Origin: Puccinia triticina
Taxonomy: Eukaryota; Basidiomycota; Pucciniomycetes; Pucciniales; Pucciniaceae
NCBI RefSeq assembly: GCF_026914185.1
Contig: NC_070559.1
Coordinates: 8,601,501-8,665,500, forward strand
DNA length: 64,000 nt
Direction of reading: 5' to 3'
Part shown: one piece after another, positions 33,276 through 43,819 of the stretch
Position numbering within the stretch: the stretch's first letter is position 1
How the letters are laid out: every line of letters starts with the position of its first letter
Translations under genes and position numbers: made by a program
The notes under the pieces: generated by a model
The model's database searches: none
What the model was told of the DNA's origin: nothing
What the model saw: the letters and a program-made list of their open reading frames with translations, nothing else

Positions 33276-34290
33276 TGTCAGCCTTAGAGTCATCACAGCT
33301 GACCTAAAAGCTGCCTGTTCTACCTTTGTTACATATAAATTACTTTATATCTTTTTCATCTTAAGAGATAACCTTGTTTTGACTTCATATTCTGTTTCCT
33401 CATGCAATTTTAACCCTAGTTACAACTTATAAATTCCTTGTAACTATACTCCTTCCCTGAGTTACTGAGTTATGGCGCCCTTGCGCAGTTGTGACGTGTC
33501 AGCGCTACCAGGCGCGCCAAACCACATGTACATATGTAAATTACATAAGCAAACTGTGAAAATTTTCGTAGTCAGGATCCCCCTTGCCTGAGGCGGATCT
33601 ACAGACTTCAGCACACCAGAACCACCACCCAGATAACCCCAGGATCACCACCAAAGAGCCTACTCTACTCCCAGTATACCTACCGTCACAGGCGCCTAGG
33701 ATATTGACAGTAAGTAACCTCTTTCACTGAACCTTGATTATCTCAGAGGTACAACTCTGTGTCTTGCTTGATCTGCCTTTTCTTCTTGCTTTGCCTCCTC
33801 CTTGATCACAGGGCTGTCCCTCCAATTCTACAGGCCTTTGCCTCTATCTTGATCACAGGGCTGTCCCTTCAATTCTACAGGCCTTTGCCTCTATCTTGAT
33901 CACAGGGCTGTCCCTTCTTATCATCAGGCCTTTGCCTCAAAATCTAGGTTCAGGGCTGTCCCTCAGGTTTCCCATTAAGAACCTTGACTGTCCAGAGAGA
34001 AGTCTAAAAAACTGTGGCTGGATTAAACTTATCTAATCCAGATACCCTCCTGAGAGGAAGCTGTAGCACTTCTAGCACAGATTAGCAGCACTCTTCTGAA
34101 GAGTAGCATTGCCAGTGGACGTGCATTCCCACTAGAATAACCTAGTACTTCTCTTCTATCTTATCCTGCTTGGTTTCTTTCTCTCTCTTTCTCTTTTTCT
34201 CTTACAGTTGTATTTTCTTTATCCCAAGAAATCAAACTGTTGTCCCCCATTTCTTGTGTCCTGCTGTCACTATAGAGACTCAGGCTCACA
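33276..34290 (+). mobile_element. F 3' LTR (1015 bp)
   Basis: Same length and, by eye, same sequence as the 5' LTR, implying recent insertion. The polypurine tract GGTGGTAGGGAA abuts it. Confidence 0.93.
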
Positions 34291-34502
34291 GGAACTGTTG
34301 AAGACATTTTTGAAGTTGCTGCATGTTGTCAAGAACGGTGTGGACAGTTGGTGGTGGGTGTTGTTGGCGCAGTCAAATGGGTTTAACACTTGATTTGGCT
34401 CAACCGGTGCGGAGTGCCATCCGCGTGGCTTAAATTTAGCTTTAGCAATTGGTACTTTAGCTTAGCATTTAGCTGAACCAATGTGGATGCTCTTAGGCCC
34501 GG

Positions 34503-34841
34503 TGTAAGACTCCTAAATAGGGGTCTTCACTGATCGTCGTCGAGGGGCGCAAGGGATGAGGCAAAGAGCCAGAGAATGTTCTAGTACCATTGTGGGGGGG
34601 ACTATATTGCAGGTAACTAGACCGGCGAGAGGGAAAACTCTCTCTGTAAGTACAACTGGAAGAGGGAGAAGAAGGGGAAAAGGAGGAATGGCTTACCTAG
34701 ACCAGAGAGAGTGAAAACTCTCTACCGGACTAGGAAGGTGGGGGAGGAGGCAAGTCTATGTACTCGTGGAAAGTCTGTGATGATGTAAGCATGTGAAAGG
34801 CTATGTAACATTCTGTGAGACCCCCAAGGGTGGGGCTCACA
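34503..34841 (-). mobile_element. LTR H (minus orientation), copia- or G-like family
   Basis: Plus strand TGTAAGACTCC...GGGGCTCACA. On the minus strand it starts TGTGAGCCCCACCCTTGGGGGTCTCACAG, like solo LTR I and G's LTRs. A second, truncated copy of its other end is at 46846-46921. Flanks do not form a TSD. Confidence 0.65.
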
Positions 34842-34965
34842 TTCTCCCCTCCTATAAAAAAATGGAAGAGGAAAGGGAAATGGAAATGGAGGAGGAAAGG
34901 GAAAAGAAAAAAGGAGGGAGGCAGAGGGAGAAGGAAACCTTGCAGAGATGATTTGAGCTCTAGAA

Positions 34966-35180
34966 TAGAGATGGCCATTTTGCACCCGCTGACGGGTACC
35001 CGTCACCTTTCAGAAGGCAACTGTGTGCACTTTCAGATACCCATGGCGGTGTGGGATGTTCAATCCTAGTAAAAATTCAAGGAATTCACTCCACAGCAGC
35101 CCTGGGTACCTGCCAGGGCACACAGTTGCATCCTGAAAGGTGGCGGGTACCCGCCAGCGGGTGCAAAATGGCCATCTCTA
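34966..35180. mobile_element. 215-bp hAT-type MITE
   Basis: TIRs of about 60 bp start TAGAGATGGCCATTTTGC on both ends (rightmost TA-GAGATGG complement at 35180). A perfect 8-bp duplication CTCTAGAA lies at 34958-34965 and 35181-35188. The 8-bp TSD and TAGAGATGG-type end fit the hAT superfamily. No coding capacity. Confidence 0.88.
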
Positions 35181-35188
35181 CTCTAGAA

Positions 35189-35440
35189 CACCACCATTTG
35201 TCCAAAAACTTTATTTATAGCCGTAAAAGTAATTCAGGTTCTTCAATTCCACCCCGCTAGTCCATCATCCACATTGCTCAATCAGAAGACCATTTAACCA
35301 TTCCTCAGGAAATGTTCTGTTGAGTTCTGCTGTACAATGGCGGGTGGAGACAGTCGATTTAAAAAGAATTTTCAGAGAAATAAAGTTGAGTTGATGGAGG
35401 AGGGGCCGGAGGAGACATCAACTTGGCAGGGGATTCACAA
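35189..35440. other. No supported gene
   Basis: Mixed-composition DNA between the MITE and the GGACGGGC minisatellite. An ATGGCGGGTGGAGAC frame at 35337 runs into the minisatellite and then K's LTR and is not convincing. Confidence 0.4.
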
Positions 35441-35533
35441 AGATGGGCGGGACAGGAAGGACGGGTCGGGCGGGGCGGGCAGGACGGGACGGGCAAAACG
35501 GGCAGGACGGGACGGGCAATACGGGCAGGACGG
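35441..35533. repeat. GGACGGGC minisatellite (left part)
   Basis: Degenerate GGGCAGGACGGGAC units. The array continues at 43788-43819 and 44898-44935, showing that K and M1 both inserted at ACGG within one array. Confidence 0.85.
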
Positions 35534-36331
35534 TGTGGTGACTTTTTTCGTGGCGCCCATGGCGCAGTGGATCCCTCAACTTTTCAGCCATCAAGACATC
35601 AACTCATGGGCGTCAAGGTCAATTAGCGCGCGTTGCGCGCGGTGGAATCCTCAAGACGTTTCAGGATTAGGCCTTGGTTTCTTTTGTGTTTGTTTGTTGC
35701 TTTTCATTTTCTTTTTCTGTCTTATGCTCTTCTATTTCTAAAAGGCGCGCGTTGGAAAGGTTTTTGTTATGCGGAGGGTTGGTTTTCTTCTGTTGCTGTT
35801 GTTTCTTGCTTCTTTCTCTTCTGTTGTTGTTGTTGTTGCGCGCTTGTGCGCGCGGGTGTATGATGACTTGTCCGCAGCATGCCACAGTCCCCAGACTCTG
35901 AGTTCAGCTCGAACTCAGAGGATGGGGTGGCATGGACTTCGTCTGAACCATAATTTTCATCGCAGATCATCCATTGCAACCCCAAGTCCCAGCAAATAGA
36001 TATCAAAAAGCTTATTGATCACTTCCCTGCGTGCCTTCTGAGTTTCAAGCTCTCAGCCGCCGAGTCCCGAGTCGCAAAACCCTCTCCCTGATCACAACTT
36101 CCGGCCCCTAACGCCGGTAACCTTCCGAAATCACTTCTTTTCCCTTGATCTTTCAACACAAACCACCGCCGACGAGGATCTAAACCTCGTCGCCTCTCAA
36201 CATAAATCCCCCCCCCCTCAAAGCTATAACTCGAATCCAAGACTCTTTTCCGGATCACCGCGAAGGCAGCGCAAGGGCGCAACATCCCTTCCAGTAACTG
36301 CCGACGGCCCAGCACCGGTCGGAGTTCCACA
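35534..36331 (+). mobile_element. K 5' LTR
   Basis: 798 bp, TGTGGTGACTTTTTT...GGAGTTCCACA. Contains GCGCGCGTTGCGCGCG and GCGCGCTTGTGCGCGC palindromes and the GAGTTCAGCTCGAACTC palindrome shared with B and J. Confidence 0.92.
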
Positions 36332-36333
36332 TT

Positions 36334-36383
36334 TGGTCCCCCGAGCCGGGATCGAACCAGCGACCTCAAGATTTACAGTCTCG
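36334..36383 (+). promoter_or_regulatory. K primer-binding site: tRNA-Tyr nt 27-76
   Basis: Identical to B's site except one base (CGAACC versus CAAACC). The reverse complement folds as a T arm (GCTGG/CCGGC) and an anticodon arm (CGAGA/TCTTG) with GTA in the loop. Similarity to B ends at 36383 and resumes later at GACGCTTGGCGGTC. Confidence 0.88.
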
Positions 36384-36514
36384 TCTCTACGGGATTTCAA
36401 GACGCTTGGCGGTCACCAACCCTGCTCTTTCACTGAGCAGCTGTTCTTATCCCTTTCTTTTTTGCTTTTTTTGTTTTTTTTAGTGTTCAGCGGTGGAGGC
36501 GCAAGGGAGTAAAA

Positions 36515-36629
36515 GTAAGTCCTCCCAATTGTGCACCTCCAGGGTTCTACTACACGCCGTCAAAGCATTACATCTGCCACGTCTGTGAGCCGCACCGGAC
36601 TCGTTTTCTTTCTTCAAATCAAAACCCAG
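36515..36629 (+). other. Putative leader intron of K
   Basis: 115 nt from GTAAGTCCTCCC to AAAACCCAG, ending 16 nt before the gag ATG. The upstream arm GGTGGAGGCGCAAGGGAG complements CTCCC..TGCACCTCCA in the intron. Confidence 0.7.
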
Positions 36630-36645
36630 ATCTTTTCGTTTTGGC

Positions 36646-38772
36646 ATGGCAGACGCGCCCGCAGCCCCTTCCACCAGTCGAATGGTAAAGATCAAGCCCC
36701 AAGACCGTGCGTTGAAGTTCGTTGGAACGAGGGTCGAAGCCTTCCTTTGTCAATATGAACTGGCCGCAAATCTAGACGGCGCTTCCGAAGAGGATATGGT
36801 CCTCCAGATTCCGTCCTTTCTCGGGAGCGAGGATATTCAGGACGCTGTTTGGGATATGAGCGGATACACAAGCAAGTCGTGGCCCACTCTCAAGGCACAG
36901 ATGATGGAACGGTGGGGGCAGGTGGACGTGGTGCGATACACGGTTGCCCATCTGCAAACCCTTAAGGACACGTGGGTCGCTAAGGAGGGAATCTCAACCC
37001 TCGAGGATTACCGGTCTTTTAAGTCCACTTTTGACGTCATCCTTTCCTATCTGATCCGGTATGCGCATCTGTCGTCCGAAGATTTGGCGGTTGACTTCTT
37101 TTTCTTTTTGTTCTCTTCCGGTTTTCAGCAGAGGATCAAGTCTCACCTCATCAAGGAAAAGAAGATGGCGAAAACTCTGGATGGGCGTTACCTTCTTCCC
37201 GCGCTCAAGGAGCTTCGTGAGGCAGCTTCCTCAGAAATGGAGGAGGAGGTAGCCTTCACTTCGGAGCAGGTCAAGTCTTTAGCTTCGGCACCGGTTGCGA
37301 TGGGTTTCAAGGAGTCCAACGAGATTATGAAGAAGATGGAGGCCGATCGGCGACCTAAGGATGCCCCGGTTCAGTCTCAGGCGCCGGCCACGGTGGACGA
37401 CCTGTCTCGCATGCTCCAGTCTTTCGAGCAGCGGCTGAAGAAGGAGTTTTCAGTTTCGTCTTCCGCCGCTGCTGCGCCGTCAGGATTGCGTGGACCTCTG
37501 GTTTGTTACTACTGTCATCGCGAGGGTCATGGTACTGCCCGTTGTTTCGAGCTCAAGAAAGACAAGGAGGAGAAGCTGGTGGAGCAAAAAGGTACCAATT
37601 TCTTCCTCCCGAATGGCGCTTTGATTCCTTTTGACGCTTCACGACCGATTCGCCACGTCATGGCATCTTTCCAACCCCAGTCTAGTTTGGCGACCACGGA
37701 GTATCGGGCCACGTGCGGCTCCTTGGATCCCTGGTATCCCCCCGCGGTGTCATCTCAATCCTTTTCGAGCTCTTATCAATCCGACCCGGCGCGCAAGAAG
37801 CACAAGGTGCCTAAACCTTACAAGGCCCCTGCAGTTCCAGCTTCTGCCGCTAGGAAGACCCCGAAGAAGGCGGCTTCTCCTAACTCCGGATCAGAAGCTG
37901 AGGATATGGACGAAGAGCCTGAGCTTTTCGAGCGCTCTCCGGCGAGCCAGCCTTCGCAGCCAGTGCCGGCCGAAACCGCGCCCTCGCCAGCCGTCGCTAA
38001 AACCGACGGGGCCCCTTCAAGAGTGAGATTTGAAAGAGGGATAGCCAAGGACCATCCCCGGGCGGTGGAAGGTATGCTTCAAAAGATTTCCGATCTTCCG
38101 TTGACGGTCACGGTTGCAGAGCTATGCGCCGTCGCGCCGGCGGTTGCTGATGGGATGAAACGTTGGGTCTCGAAGCGCCGCGTGGAAGTCAGTTCGGAGG
38201 ATCTGAAGGTTCATTCTGGGACGCTTTTGGAAGAGTCTCCGCCTCAAGAGGAAGAAAATCGGTTGTATTCCTGTCCGTTGGGGTATTTACCCTGCTTGCT
38301 CGGAGAGGACGAAGGGAACGCTGCCCCTCTAGTAGATTCAGGATCTCAGCTAAATTTGATCTCGGATGCGAAGGCATCAAAGCTTAACCTAAGCCCTCGC
38401 GTCAACTTCAACTCTGCGGTTTATGGGATCGGCAATCAGGCGTGCAAGTTGGTTGGCGTCGCCGAAGACGTTCCCATTAGGATTGGGAAGTCGATAGTGG
38501 GCACTTGCCACTTTTGGATCACGCGCGTGGACGGCCCCATCATCTTGGGAAGGCCCTTTCTCATGGATTTTGATGTCACACTCGACTTCTCCGGTCAGAC
38601 GGGCGAGAAGATCCTCCTCCCGGACGCTAATGGTCAGAAAATCGAGCTGACCCTTTGTTCTGTGGATTCTGGCCGCTGGGAGCGTGACTTTCCGGGCGGC
38701 GGTCGCAAGGCAATATTGACGCGCAAAGGGAAAGCGCGCGACGATCCCGTGGAGGGCCGTCATTTTTTATAG
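36646..38772 (+). CDS. gag: K Gag-protease (708 aa)
   Basis: ATG directly after the leader intron (GGCATGGCA). Capsid-like N-terminal domain (~20-190, with LKAQMMERWGQVDVV), Ala/Pro/Ser linker, CCHC knuckle CYYCHREGHGTARC (~290), a second helical region (~470-540) and a retropepsin domain with LVDSGSQLNLISDA (~565) and ILGRPFLMDF (~635). Ends HFL-TAG. The protease is fused to gag rather than pol, as in E and L, so pol must be made separately, possibly through the spacer introns. Fully open frame. Confidence 0.9.
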   Translation: MADAPAAPSTSRMVKIKPQDRALKFVGTRVEAFLCQYELAANLDGASEEDMVLQIPSFLGSEDIQDAVWDMSGYTSKSWPTLKAQMMERWGQVDVVRYTVAHLQTLKDTWVAKEGISTLEDYRSFKSTFDVILSYLIRYAHLSSEDLAVDFFFFLFSSGFQQRIKSHLIKEKKMAKTLDGRYLLPALKELREAASSEMEEEVAFTSEQVKSLASAPVAMGFKESNEIMKKMEADRRPKDAPVQSQAPATVDDLSRMLQSFEQRLKKEFSVSSSAAAAPSGLRGPLVCYYCHREGHGTARCFELKKDKEEKLVEQKGTNFFLPNGALIPFDASRPIRHVMASFQPQSSLATTEYRATCGSLDPWYPPAVSSQSFSSSYQSDPARKKHKVPKPYKAPAVPASAARKTPKKAASPNSGSEAEDMDEEPELFERSPASQPSQPVPAETAPSPAVAKTDGAPSRVRFERGIAKDHPRAVEGMLQKISDLPLTVTVAELCAVAPAVADGMKRWVSKRRVEVSSEDLKVHSGTLLEESPPQEEENRLYSCPLGYLPCLLGEDEGNAAPLVDSGSQLNLISDAKASKLNLSPRVNFNSAVYGIGNQACKLVGVAEDVPIRIGKSIVGTCHFWITRVDGPIILGRPFLMDFDVTLDFSGQTGEKILLPDANGQKIELTLCSVDSGRWERDFPGGGRKAILTRKGKARDDPVEGRHFL

Positions 38773-39615
38773 AGCGGGTTGGCTCGGAAAGCGGCGGACT
38801 TAATTTAGAGTCTCGCAGTCCTGTCGCGGAGCCAACTATTAATTCAGAGGCTCACGGTTCGGTTTCTTTCTTTTCCTTATCATCTTCTCAAAATCAGCAA
38901 ATCCAAAAACAGCAAAAAACTCCCAAAAAAGCCAAAAACATTGCGTCCGATTTCAAGGCCCAGTCTTTCCATTCCGTCTCATCTCACTTCAATTCTCTCA
39001 AGCGCCAAAGCGGCGCTTCATTCGATTCAAGATCAGGCCAAATAGGTGGCGAGGAGAAAATAGGTGTTCCACGGAGGCAGGGAGAACTGAAAGTAAGTTC
39101 CTCCTGATTATGCACCTCCGGGCAAGATACCGCCACCTTTGTAAAAAACTCTACTTCAGCCACATTCGTGAGCCGCCCGCATCCTTTGGACTTTCCTCTG
39201 GTTTCAGGCGATGCTCCACCCTATCCGACACGTCTCCGCAACAAGAATAAACTTCCCTATTCTCCCCGAAACGGATCATCTCAGTCTAGTCTCCGGAATG
39301 AGCATAAACTAGATATGTCTTGTGGCGTCCTCCACAATGAGGGTAATCTAGTTCGACTCCGCGATGAGCCTAAACTCCCAAGCCTCCGCGACAAGGAAAA
39401 ACTAAAGATCCTCTGTAATGAGGTTAAACTATTTTCTTGGACCCTGGATTGTGAGGGTGGTGTGGTGGAGTTTGGACCGCCGTGGAGACCATTAGGAGTA
39501 GAAGTAAGTTCCTCCCCATGTGCACCTCCAAGGCGTGATGCTCTGCAAACTTTGAAAGCCCTACCACGCGCCACACTCGTGAGCCACTCCCATTCGTCTG
39601 GACTCTCTTTTGCAG
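38773..39615 (+). other. K gag-pol spacer with two homologous introns
   Basis: Putative introns 39093-39207 (115 nt) and 39504-39615 (112 nt), each GTAAGTTCCTCC...TATGCACCTCCGGG or GTGCACCTCCAAGG...CGTGAGCC...(T)GCAG or TTTCAG. The exon between them encodes tandem LRN(K/E)xKL, LRDExKL repeats. The second intron is stop-free in the pol frame, so unspliced RNA reads through it. Confidence 0.68.
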
Positions 39616-42600
39616 AGAAGGCAGCTTTCGAGGACAGCGCGGAACATCGGACTTGGCGGCTTCTCAAATGTGGACTCAATCATTGCGCGCAACAGGCGCT
39701 TGTGGAATTGTGGAAGGAGGGCGGACTCCTCTCTTTCGCCGCGAAATACAAACCAGTGGCGCGAAAGGTCAAACCGGTGAATCAACCCATGCCACAAAGT
39801 CTCAATCCTCCGCTGCAGCGCCCTCCTTTGTCTCGCGATCCTTACCGCGGTCTTTCGCGCTCCTTGGCCGGCCCCTTCGTGCCACGCGGACGAGTCACGG
39901 AGCAGAGTCTTCAAGTAGTCAACTTCAGTCCTCCGGGGTGGCTAAACTCGGCAGAATTGGACCTCATCAAGAACGTGCTGGCGGAAAGAAACCTCTCCAT
40001 AGCTTTCAACGAGTCTCAGCGCGGTTTGCTCAAGGAGTCATACGGGCTTCCTTACATCATACCCGTGGTGGAGCACAAACCTTGGCAGAAGAGGAAGATC
40101 CCAATTCCTGCGGCTAAGATGGAAGAATACACGAAGATCATCCGCGAGCGTGTCCGCAAAGGCCTCTACGAACAATCTACGTCAAGCTACACGAGTCCTG
40201 TGTTCTGTGTGCTCAAAGGCAATGGCAAGCTGCGGATAGTCCACGACCTTCAGCCGTTAAATAAAGTCACGATTCAAGATGCCGGCGTTCCTCCGGCTAC
40301 TGAAGAATTCGTAGAATCCTTTTCTGGTCGCGCTTGCTACGGCCTCGGCGACATCATGGGCGGCTACGACGAGCGCGCCCTGCATCCGATCTCAAGGCCA
40401 CTCATGACGTTTGATACGCTGCTTGGAAGGTTCCAGCTCACCCGGCTCCCTCAGGGCGCAACGAATTCCGTCGCGGTGTATCAGGCACAAATGGTCTGGA
40501 TTCTTCAAGACAAAATCCCGGAGCACGCGGGTATTTTTATTGATGACGGTGGAATCAAAGGCCCAGCGTCAGATTATGAGAATGAAGTCTTAGACTGGCA
40601 CCCCGGAATCCGGCGCTTCATCTGGGAATACGCCGAAACCTCGGAGCGCATTTTGTTCAGAATCAAAGAATCCGGGTTGACCGTGTCGGCGTTGAAGCTC
40701 GCGGCGTGCGTGCCTGCCTTGGAGATTGTGGGCCACGTAGTGTGCAAGGAGGGCCGTCGTATGGCGAAGAGCAAAGTCAACAAAATCCTCTCTTGGCCAA
40801 CCCCGGTTAATGCGACAGAGGTGCGCGGGTTTTTGGGTGTCGTCGTGTATGTTAGGATCTTCATCCCCTTCCTGTCTCAACTCTGTTTGCCACTTCGCCG
40901 CCTGACGCGTAAGGACACCGAATTTCTTTGGACTCCTGACTGTGAGAACGCGTTTGAGGAGTTGAAGCGCATTGTTGGGAAGGACATTGTCCTTGTCAAA
41001 ATCAATTACGGACCGGAGGCGGGAAAAATCAAGCTCGCGGTAGATTCCAGCTTTCACGCGGCTGGCGCAGTCCTCTCCCAGGAAGATTCGAACGGGTTGG
41101 ACCGGCCTGCCCTCTACGAGTCCTTGCTGTTTTCCGATGTCGAGTCAAGGTACTCTCAGTCAAAACTGGAGTTATGCGGCGTTGCTCGGATCCTCAAGAA
41201 GCTCCAGACCATTTTGTGGGGGCAGCATTTCGAGCTCCAGGTCGATGCGCAGTCTCTCATTCAAATGATCAATGCGCCAAGCCTACCCAATGCGCCGATG
41301 ACGCGCTGGGTGGCTTTCATCCAACTTTTTTCCTTCGAAATTGTCCACTGCCCGGGTAAATCCTTCACTATGCCGGATGGCCTCTCTCGCCGCCCTCAAG
41401 GCGAAGAAGACTCAGATCCTCCCTCCTCAGAGTTTGACGAGGATTCACCGGTGATTAGACCTCTTCTTTAATTTTCTGTGGACACGGCTTCAGGCTACTC
41501 TGGGTATCAAGAAGGCTTTTGGCGCCAAATGGAGATCTTCCTGGCGACTTTGGCTCAGCCTGACGGCTCCGACGTGCAAGAGTTTCGCGCTTTGAAGCGC
41601 AGGTCCGTGGGTTTCTTTCTGCAAGCAGGCCGTCTCATGAAGCGCGCCAGCCCTTTGCCGCGCATCGTCGTAACCATTCCAGCAAAGCAAGACTTGATCC
41701 TGTCTAAGCTTCACGAGAGCTTGGGCCACCGTGGCACCGCGGAGACCTATCAACGTGTTTTGGAGCGCTTCTGGTGGCCATCTCTCAAGCAATCTGTGGC
41801 GCGATGGTGCCAGAGCTGCGAGGCTTGTCAGAAGAAAGACCTCAGGCGCCCTCAAGAACTGCGTTATCCAACCGGAGAATCCACGGTTTTTGGGCGTGTT
41901 TCAATGGACGCTGTTCATCTCAAGGCTAGTGGCGCTAAATACCTGATTGTGGCGCGCGATGACTTCTCAGGGTGGTTCGAGGCCAAGATCCTGAAGAATC
42001 TCAGTTCGGAGGCAGTTGCGGCCTTTCTTCAAGAGAACTGGACAATGCGCTACGGACTAGCACGCTCCTATTTGACAGACGGCGGATCCGAGTTTGGCGG
42101 CGCCTTGGCCGAGATGCTGCGCGAGCTCCCAGGCCAGCACCGCGTCTCTACACCCTATTATCCCGGAGGACAGGGCATGGTTGAGCGCGGCCACGGACCC
42201 CTCAAGTCTGCGTTGGTGAAGCTGGCCGGCGAGAGTGGGAAGAATTGTCGCAAGTACTTGCCCCTTGTGCTTTTTTCCGACCGGATCTCCACCAAGAGGA
42301 CGACCGGCTACTCCCCCTATGAGATCGTTTTTGGCCAGCGCGCAGTGCTTCCTCTGGATCTCGAAATTGAATCTTATCTTGGCGTCGACTGGGACGCGGT
42401 GAAGGACACGTCCGGCCTCCTCGTTGCGCGCTCTCGTCAACTAGAGCGCAGCGAGGAGACTCGTGGGATTGCTTACAAGAAGCTGATGGACGCGCGGGGC
42501 AACTCCTTGCGCTATTGGGAAGAGAAGAACGCGGCGAGGGTTTGAGAACCTCTCAAGCCTGGCGATCGAGTTCTTGCTTTCAACAGGTCTTTGGAGACGC

Positions 42601-42773
42601 AGTGGGGGCAGTTGTTTGCCCACCGTTGGAACGGCCCCTACCGCATCGTGAAACAGGTTCCTGGAGGTTCCTACGTCCTAGCGGAACTCGACGGCACGGA
42701 ATTGAAACGGCGTTTTGCCGCGGATCAAGTAAAAAGGTTTTATTCCCGCGAGGACTTTCCTGACCAGAAGTAA
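39168..42773 (+). pseudogene. pol: K Pol: RT, RNase H, integrase, two nonsense codons
   Basis: Frames 39168-41471, 41478-42545 and 42591-42773 are collinear with E Pol. RT motif IFIDDGGIKG at ~40530; RNase H LAVDSSFHAAGAVL and DAQSLIQMI; integrase HESLGHRGTAETYQ..CQSCEACQKK and DDE core with YLTDGGSEFGG and MVERGHGPLKS; C-terminal GPYRIVKQVPGGSYVL (a GPY/F-like module). TAA at 41469-41471 and TGA at 42543-42545 (a CG-containing Arg codon, CGC, in E) interrupt it. Otherwise all catalytic residues are present. The pol start is unclear; no ATG stands at the head of the frame. Confidence 0.88.
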
Positions 42774-42890
42774 GTTCCTCTCCTGGTATGCACTTCCCGG
42801 GTAGTTACTACCGTTATTCGTCGAAACCCTACTTCTTGCCACACTCGTGAGTGTTGCGTTGGCGCCCGGTTTTCTCCTCTTTGTCTTTAG
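42770..42890 (+). other. Putative terminal intron of K
   Basis: 121 nt; GTAAGT overlaps the pol stop codon (AAG TAA). It ends TTGTCTTTAG. The GACCAGAA / TCCTGGT arms can pair around the splice site. Splicing would remove the stop and extend the frame towards the LTR. Confidence 0.62.
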
Positions 42891-42983
42891 GATCCTTTTC
42901 CCCTTCTTTCTTTTCTTTTCTCTATTTTTAGTGCACCGATGGAAGACGAGCAGTCTAGGGACAGACTGCAAGTGTGGTGGAGA

Positions 42984-43787
42984 TGTGGTGACTTTTTTCG
43001 TGGCGCCCATGGCGCAGTGGATCCCTAAACTTTTCAGCCATCAAGACATCAACTCATGGGCGTCAAGGTCAATTAGCGCGCGTTGCGCGCGGTGGAATCC
43101 TCAAGACGTTTCAGGATTAGGCCTTGGTTTCTTTTGTGTTTGTTTGTTGCTTTTCTTTTTCTTTTTCTGTCTTATGTTCTTCTATTTCTAAAAGGCGCGC
43201 GTTGGAAAGGTTTTTGTTATGCGGAGGGTTGGTTTTCTTCTGTTGCTGTTGTTTCTTGCTTCTTTCTCTTCTGTTGTTGTTGTTGTTGCGCGCTTGTGCG
43301 CGCGGGTGTATGATGACTTGTCCGCAGCATGCCACAGTCCCCAGACTCTGAGTTCAGCTCGAACTCAGAGGATGGGGCGGCATGGACTTCGTCTGAACCA
43401 TAATTTTCATCTCAGATCATCCATCGCAACCCCAAGTCCCAGCAAATAGATATCAAAAAGCTTATTGATCACTTCCCTGCGTGCCTTCTGAGTTTCAAGC
43501 TCTCAGCCGCCGAGTCCCAAGTCGCAAAACCCTCTCCCTGATCACAACTTCCAGCCCCTAACGCCGGTTCCCTTCCGAAATCACTTCTTTTCCCTTGATC
43601 TTTCAACACAAACCACCGCCAACGAGGATCTAAACCTCGTTGCCTCTCAACATAAATCCCCCCCCCCCCCCCCTCAAAGCTATAACTCGAATCCACGACT
43701 CTTTTCCGGATCACTGCGAAGGCAGCGCAAGAGCACAACATCCCTTCCAGTAACTGCCGACTGCCCAGCACCGGTCGGAGTTCCACA
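42984..43787 (+). mobile_element. K 3' LTR
   Basis: 804 bp; differs from the 5' LTR by scattered substitutions and a longer C-run near 43660. Confidence 0.92.
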
Positions 43788-43819
43788 ACGGGACGGGCGG
43801 GGCGGGCAGGACAGGACGG

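Larger units (their letters stand above)
24709..34290 (+). mobile_element. Element F: young Ty3/gypsy chromovirus
   Basis: Flanked by GGAAC at 24704-24708 and 34291-34295. Two 1015-bp LTRs (TGTCAGCC...CAGGCTCACA) show no difference on visual comparison. Between them are a 761-nt AUG-free leader, overlapping ORF1/gag, and pol with a C-terminal chromodomain. From 28328 to 33475 I find no CpG dinucleotide. Unlike its neighbours, F makes a 5-bp TSD without CG and has no GTAAGT intron cassettes. Confidence 0.93.
24394..34498 (-). pseudogene. PIF/Harbinger-type transposase relic, split by F and E
   Basis: Minus-strand exon pieces 34324-34296 and 24708-24394 join across F (TSD GGAAC) into one frame starting MQQLQKCLQQFPQH. 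It contains GHEQMMTDYLNEDLVYSSLY and FQLCNDL...NYFVQR. The pattern (R)PN(K)xR..GHE.(M)..DY..E..VY...F...F.....F......YFVQ is that of the N-terminal region of PIF/Harbinger (ALP1-like) transposases. Beyond FVQR the frame meets a GTAAGA donor at the E insertion (6262). The catalytic DDE part is not in the window. Outside the start codon, a GGGCCTAAGAGCATCCAC-type sequence (34498 leftwards) resembles a Harbinger terminus. Confidence 0.65.
35534..43787 (+). mobile_element. Element K: Ty3/gypsy LTR retrotransposon, sister of E
   Basis: Flanked by ACGG at 35530-35533 and 43788-43791. LTRs 35534-36331 and 42984-43787, similar to about the 2% level by eye. Complete order: PBS (tRNA-Tyr), leader intron, gag-PR, spacer with two introns, pol, terminal intron, polypurine tract GGTGGAGA, LTR. 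Two nonsense codons in pol make this copy defective, but gag-PR is intact. Confidence 0.93.

Noticed and set aside
34842..34957. Promoter-like CTCCTATAAAAAAATGG
   Set aside because: A TATA-like A-run next to purine-rich DNA with no gene downstream; no support.
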